A stretch of DNA of 64,000 nucleotides. Source: Eriocheir sinensis (taxonomy: Eukaryota > Arthropoda > Malacostraca > Decapoda > Varunidae). The stretch lies in contig NC_066518.1 in NCBI RefSeq assembly GCF_024679095.1, positions 9,424,583 through 9,488,582 on the forward strand. Reading direction: 5' to 3'. Position 1 is the stretch's first letter, and each line of letters opens with the position of its first letter. The notes beneath the pieces are model-generated. The model saw only the letters and a program-made list of their open reading frames with translations, searched no databases and was not told where the DNA came from. This document shows, one piece after another, positions 58,002-64,000 of the stretch. Position numbers and translations under genes: made by a program.

Positions 58002-58772
58002 TCAGTTCACTCCCGATGCAGCAAAGTGGCGGTCAATGCGTTTTTTGAAGGAGTTGATGGTCTCTGCGCTAACCACTTCTGCAGGAAGGCTGTTCCAGTG
58101 GCGAACAACTCTATTCGAGAAGTAACTCCTGCCGATGTCGGTATTGCATCGCTTTGCTTGAATTGTTTTTCCGTTGTTTCTTGTTCTCAGGTTAGTTTGT
58201 AGCGTGAAGAGTTTGGAGTGATCAACGTTACTGAGCTTGTTCAGGTACTTAAAGACTTGTATCATGTCTCCCCGCAGTCGTCTCTTTTCCATCGTGAAGA
58301 GGTTGAGTCGCTCGAGTCGTTCTTCATAGGGTTTCGTCCTCAGTGATGGTATCATCTTCGTGGCGCGGCGCTGTACTCTCTCAAGTAATTCAATGTCTTT
58401 CCTGTAATTAGGAGACCAGAATTGCACGGCGTATTCCAGGTGGGGCCTTACCAGCGAATTATACAAGGATAACATAACTCCCGGCGTCTTGTATTCGAAG
58501 TTCCTCGATATGAACCCAAGCATTGTATTGGCTTTCTTACAGGCGGACTTGCAGTGTTTTGTTTGTTTCAAGTCACTGCTGATAGTGACCCCGAGGTCTC
58601 TTTCCTCTTGCACAACATGTAGTGGTTCGCCACCCATGTGGTATATGTGGTTGCTGTTTCTGGATCCGATATGCATTACTTTACATTTGGTAGTGTTGAA
58701 GGACATCTGCCATTTTTCTGACCAACGAGTGATCTGGTCCAGGTCTCTCTCAACCTCTTTAAAAAATCGCAT
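58002..58772 (-). pseudogene. LINE (non-LTR) reverse transcriptase, C-terminal part
   Basis: A 256-residue open frame. Residues 8-35 (ERDLDQITRWSEKWQMSFN...KCKVMHIG) match the region just downstream of the catalytic YADD motif in CR1/jockey-type LINE polymerases. Residues 58-70 (RDLGVTISSDLKQ), 104-119 (YNSLVRPHLEYAVQFW) and 127-165 (IELLERVQRRATKMIP, then PYEERLERLNLF) are typical of their C-terminal domain. It ends DRHFAASGVN and then stop. The fingers/palm with YADD and the upstream endonuclease are absent: immediately upstream there is a stop in frame and unrelated sequence, so this copy is 5'-truncated and inactive even though the remaining frame is intact. An intact frame suggests fairly recent insertion. 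The exact LINE clade needs a search. Confidence 0.93.
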
Positions 58773-58799
58773 GGGCTGTTACTTTGTTGCCACAGAAGT

Positions 58800-59020
58800 G
58801 GATTGAATGATCTTGAACGTACGTGCAGTAAATGTTTAAATCAGTAACGTAAGTCAAGAAAGTGGCTGACGAATTTTAAAGTCAATGAATTAGACAACCA
58901 TGTTTTAAGCCGACACCCATTTTGTTGCCTACTCTTCCCTGTTTCTGTGTTTTCTCCTCGTCACCATACACTGTGCCCCGCTCCTCCTCTCTCTCCCCTC
59001 CCTGTGCTTCTAACCCCCCA

Positions 59021-59023
<3 letters not shown>
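58800..59023. other. Unassigned mixed sequence
   Basis: No gene recognised. It grades into pyrimidine-rich sequence after 58920. Confidence 0.35.
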
Positions 59024-60015
<992 letters not shown>

Positions 60016-60420
60016 AAGGCTTGTCATTCATGCGTCAGGCGCGTCATGAAGTTGTTTCGTCGCAAGGTCATGGATTCTTTTTTTTTTTTTTCCTTTACTA
60101 ATAATATCCGTAATACATAAAACAGAAAAATATATATTAACAGACTTTTTTGGTTATTATTATTAGTGTTTGTTTTGGTGTTCTTGACTGAAAGATGTTT
60201 TATTTCTTTTCTTTTCTTGTATTTGTTTGACTTCACTAACAGTAACACAAATCTGAGATAAAAGTCAGGGCATTTATTTTTACTATTTGTATTTGTATTA
60301 TTTACCGAAATATATTTTACAACGTTTTATACCCAGTTGTTTCTTTTTTTATCTGGTTTGATTCCCACGAAATACTTAAACTTTCTAGTATTTTTCTCTC
60401 AATCTCTCACTCGTAAACTC
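60016..60420. other. Unassigned AT-rich sequence
   Basis: T runs and AT-rich sequence. No gene or repeat recognised. Confidence 0.4.
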
Positions 60421-60640
60421 CATCTTCTGCCCCTTTCCTTTCCTTTCTCTTCTTGCCTTTCTCTCTCTTTCTCCTCTCAGTCATCCCCTCTCCCCTACAT
60501 TCCTTCTCCACCCCTAACCCTGCCTCCCACCATCCACCCTGCCATCCACTCCCTTCACCAGCCCCTGTCCTCCTTCCTCCCATATTTAACCTCTCTCCGC
60601 CCCTCCACTCTCCCTCCTTCCCTCCCTCCCGCCCCTTCCC
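60421..60640. repeat. Polypyrimidine low complexity
   Basis: C/T-rich with TCCCTCC and CCTTTCC motifs. Confidence 0.75.
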
Positions 60641-60705
60641 GTCGAAATAAAGTGACCTAACGTATGTATAATATTTTTCTGGCTTTCGCCCTATCCTTGC
60701 TCTGC

Positions 60706-60708
<3 letters not shown>

Positions 60709-60773
<65 letters not shown>
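60709..60773. repeat. (GT)n microsatellite
   Basis: About 32 GT units. Confidence 0.97.
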
Positions 60774-61840
<1,067 letters not shown>

Positions 61841-61892
61841 CTCTCTCCCAAACAGACACCCACCGACACATACACACTCTATAAATGGACAA

Positions 61893-61893
<1 letters not shown>

Positions 61894-61952
<59 letters not shown>

Positions 61953-61978
61953 GTAGATAGACAGATAGATAGATAGAT
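61894..61978. repeat. (GATA)n microsatellite
   Basis: About 20 GATA units with GGTA and GACA interruptions. Confidence 0.97.
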
Positions 61979-62430
61979 CCAGGCACGGGTATCTAATTAT
62001 TTGTATTTGCTTTCTTTTCCCTGCAATGTTATTTTTTCCGTGTAGTTCTCGTGTAATTGCCTTGCGTTGTGCTTTTCCACCTGTTTACCCTTCCCCTCTC
62101 CTTTTTATTTAGTGCTCGGCGTCGTGTACACTTCCGCTCCTCCCCTCGCCCTTCCCCTTTATACAAATGACCGCTCTTCTTCCCTTCCTTACAAAGTGAC
62201 CTTCCCCTTCACCGTCCCCTCACGCTGCCCTTCCCCGCACGTGACCCCTGACCCGCCCGCCGTCACGACCCCTTGTGGCCCATCACGGGACTTAACGAGG
62301 CTCGGGGTGACCTCTCCTTCAGGTCAAGATGAATAATATGAAGGCGGCCCTCCCATACGCCCTGATATAGGTGCTAATTAAGGCTCCTACAACTACTCTT
62401 TATTGCATTCCTTACGGTCTTTATGTCTCC
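61979..62430. other. Unassigned mixed sequence
   Basis: GC-rich centre. An 89-codon frame (62067-62336) has no recognised domain. Confidence 0.35.
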
Positions 62431-62680
62431 CCCAAGTACTCTTATGCCTCCCTTCTTTCCCCCCTTCTCCACCTCCTCCCTCCCTCCCGCTTCATCTCCC
62501 TACCTCGCTACCTCTGTCCCTCCTCTTCTCCCTACCTCCCTACCTTACTTCCTCTCTCTTCTCCCTACCTCCCTACTTTCCTTCCTCCCTCCTCATCTCC
62601 CTTCCTCTCCCTCCTTCCATGACTTTCCATATCCCTCTTTAACCTTCTCTCTCTTCCTATTTTTAGCTCCACCTTTCTCC
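62431..62680. repeat. Polypyrimidine tract with TACCTCCC repeats
   Basis: CTACCTCCCTACYTT-type repeats at about 62498-62590. Confidence 0.8.
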
Positions 62681-62744
62681 ACTTCCTTGACTTATCTTAT
62701 ATTTTTAAAGTCTCCCCTAAAGTTAGAAAGGTTCTCTCTTTTCT

Positions 62745-62785
62745 TCTTCATAATAATAATAATAGTAATAATAGTAGTGGGAGAA
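62745..62785. repeat. (TAATAA/TAG)n tract
   Basis: AATAATAATAGTAATAATAG immediately 5' of the SINE head. A similar ATAATGATAGTAATAATAAT run follows it (about 62960-62990). Confidence 0.85.
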
Positions 62786-62787
62786 AA

Positions 62788-62960
62788 GAGGGTCGCGGTG
62801 GTCTGGTGGTTCCAAGCGTCAAATCATGGAAGTAAAGAGCCATATTGGGATGGTTCGAACCCCAGGGATGTCAGGAAGGACGGACACCCCTACCCAAAAC
62901 CCCTAAACAGTGACCCCATAATTATCAACATGGTCAAAAGCTGTCAAGATGAATAAGTAA
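62788..62960 (+). mobile_element. tRNA-derived SINE, second family
   Basis: A box TGGTCTGGTGG at 62799-62809 (one mismatch) and perfect B box GGTTCGAACCC at 62852-62862. The body to about 62957 includes CAGTGACCCCATAATTATCA and ends at GTCAAGATGAATAAGTAATG. It has no A-rich tail and is flanked by TAATAA-type microsatellites that may derive from the tail. Sequence differs from the 54 kb and 3.5 kb SINEs. Confidence 0.75.
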
Positions 62961-63060
62961 TGATAATGATAGTAATAATAATAATAGTAAAAGTTGGTGT
63001 TTCCGTAGTAATGGTGCCGTTAGGTTGGAGCAGGCGAAGTAGAAGCAATAATAGAAATGG

Positions 63061-63061
<1 letters not shown>

Positions 63062-63097
<36 letters not shown>
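63062..63097. repeat. (GT)n microsatellite
   Basis: About 18 GT units. Confidence 0.96.
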
Positions 63098-63098
<1 letters not shown>

Positions 63099-63114
63099 CT
63101 GATGGTGGTAGTGG

Positions 63115-63752
63115 AGCAGGAGGGGGAGGAGGAAAGAGATAGAAGAGGAGAAAGAGGAGGAAGAGGAAGATGATGAGAAGGAGGAGTGGGAAAGGGAATA
63201 GGAGAAAAAAAAAAAAGGAGAAGGAAGCGCAGGAAAGAGTAGTAGTAGTAGGAGGAGGAAGAGTGTGGAATGGGAATAAAAGGAGGAAGAGATAAAGGAG
63301 GAAGAAGAGTAGTGGGAAGAGGAGTAGGAGAAAGAGGGGAAGAAAGAACAGACGTAGGAGGAAGAGAAAGAGTAGGAGGAATAGGAAGAGGAAGAAGGAG
63401 GAGGAACAAGACTAAGAAGAGGAAGAGGAGGAGGAAGAGAAAGAGGGGAAGGAAGAACAGACGTAGGAGGAAGAGAAAGAGTAGGAGGAATAGGAAGAGG
63501 AAGAAGGAGGAGGAACAAGACTAAGAAGAGGAAGAGGAGGAGGAAGAGAAAGAGGGGAAGGAAGAACAGACGTAGGAGGAAGAGAAAGAGTAGGAGGAAT
63601 AGGAAGAGGAAGAAGGAGGACGAACAAGAGTAAGAAGAGGAAGAGGAAGAGAAAGAGGGGAAGGAAGAACAGACGTAGGAGGAAGAAGAGTAGGAGAATG
63701 TAAGAGGAAGAAGAGGAGAAGAGAAAGAGGAAGAGGAAGAGGAAGAGGAGGT
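63115..63752 (+). repeat. Polypurine block; 109-bp tandem array
   Basis: CAGACGTAGGAGGAAG begins at 63349, 63458, 63567 and 63670 (109, 109 and 103 bp). Units are nearly identical. Minus-strand frames repeat LPIPPTLSLPPTSV, an artefact. Confidence 0.93.
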
Positions 63753-64000
63753 GAAATCACTTCTGTTTAACGTTCGCCGGATTACTTTCCCTGTCTCTGT
63801 TCATTCTAAACTTTCCCAATGCAATCTGCTTGTACGTTTGGGTATTTGCATTTTTATTGCGATTAATGCCGCTATTGTGTCGCGTTGTTTTCATATGATT
63901 AGAGTTTGTCGTTTGTGTTGCTTTGTGTTGCGAGAGGCGAGCTAGCGGTGGTGGCGGCGGTGTTACTGGTGCTGGGGGTTGTATTTCGTGTTATTGTATT
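63753..64000. other. Unassigned unique sequence at right edge
   Basis: Mixed, T-rich. A 64-codon frame (63751-63945) without recognisable domain. It may belong to a feature beyond the window. Confidence 0.3.

Noticed and set aside
57852..58202. 116-codon plus-strand frame with Cys and Trp residues
   Set aside because: Antisense to the LINE reverse-transcriptase frame, which has clear homology on the minus strand.

Overview
This 64 kb window is eukaryotic and almost entirely non-coding. It is dominated by simple sequence repeats, with dozens of (CA/GT)n, (GA/CT)n, (TAA)n, (CTA)n, (GGT)n and (GATA)n tracts. Long strand-asymmetric polypurine or polypyrimidine blocks and many minisatellite-like tandem arrays of 16 to about 160 bp fill much of the rest. 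Degraded transposable elements sit between them. Microsatellite density this high, together with tRNA-derived SINEs, LINE 3' ends and TTAA-flanked MITEs, fits an arthropod and most plausibly a decapod crustacean such as a crab or shrimp. That attribution is inference; no host gene or rRNA is present to confirm it.

Layout. 0-15 kb: purine-rich 135-162 bp array, SSRs, a duplicated segment around an 18-bp palindrome (2.7-3.1 kb), a tRNA-derived SINE (3.55 kb), dispersed-repeat fragments (7.5, 10.4 kb), a duplicated polypurine block (11.6-13.7 kb) and a large inverted repeat (14.1-15.0 kb). 15-31 kb: 16-bp minisatellite, 112/113-bp polypurine array, 0.3 kb (CTA)n(CT)n block, a hairpin MITE (20.3 kb) beside duplicated sequence, a 76-bp array (21.8-22.2 kb), a dispersed repeat split by (CA)n (24.4 kb) and a 121-136 bp array (28.2-28.8 kb). 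31-48 kb: relatively unique AT-rich sequence, a SINE tail (34.9 kb), and a 60-bp minisatellite interrupted by a complete 1,170-bp hAT element with 8-bp target-site duplications and a BED-finger remnant (38.1-40.0 kb); then SSRs and polypyrimidine/polypurine arrays. 48-64 kb: SSRs, a G-rich 16-bp minisatellite (50.6-50.9 kb), a TTAA-type MITE abutting a SINE (53.8-54.35 kb), two convergent LINE reverse-transcriptase fragments (57.25-58.77 kb), and more SSR and purine arrays.

I found no convincing host protein-coding gene, rRNA, functional tRNA gene or CRISPR array. The only recognisable protein-coding remnants are the C-terminal portion of a LINE reverse transcriptase (58002-58772, minus), a decayed second copy (57253-57850, plus) and the BED-finger remnant (39023-39220, plus). 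The other long open frames translate low-complexity repeats. Most of the interest lies in repeat biology: nested insertions, tandem arrays, and microsatellite expansion inside mobile elements. I found no evidence of a novel biochemical system.
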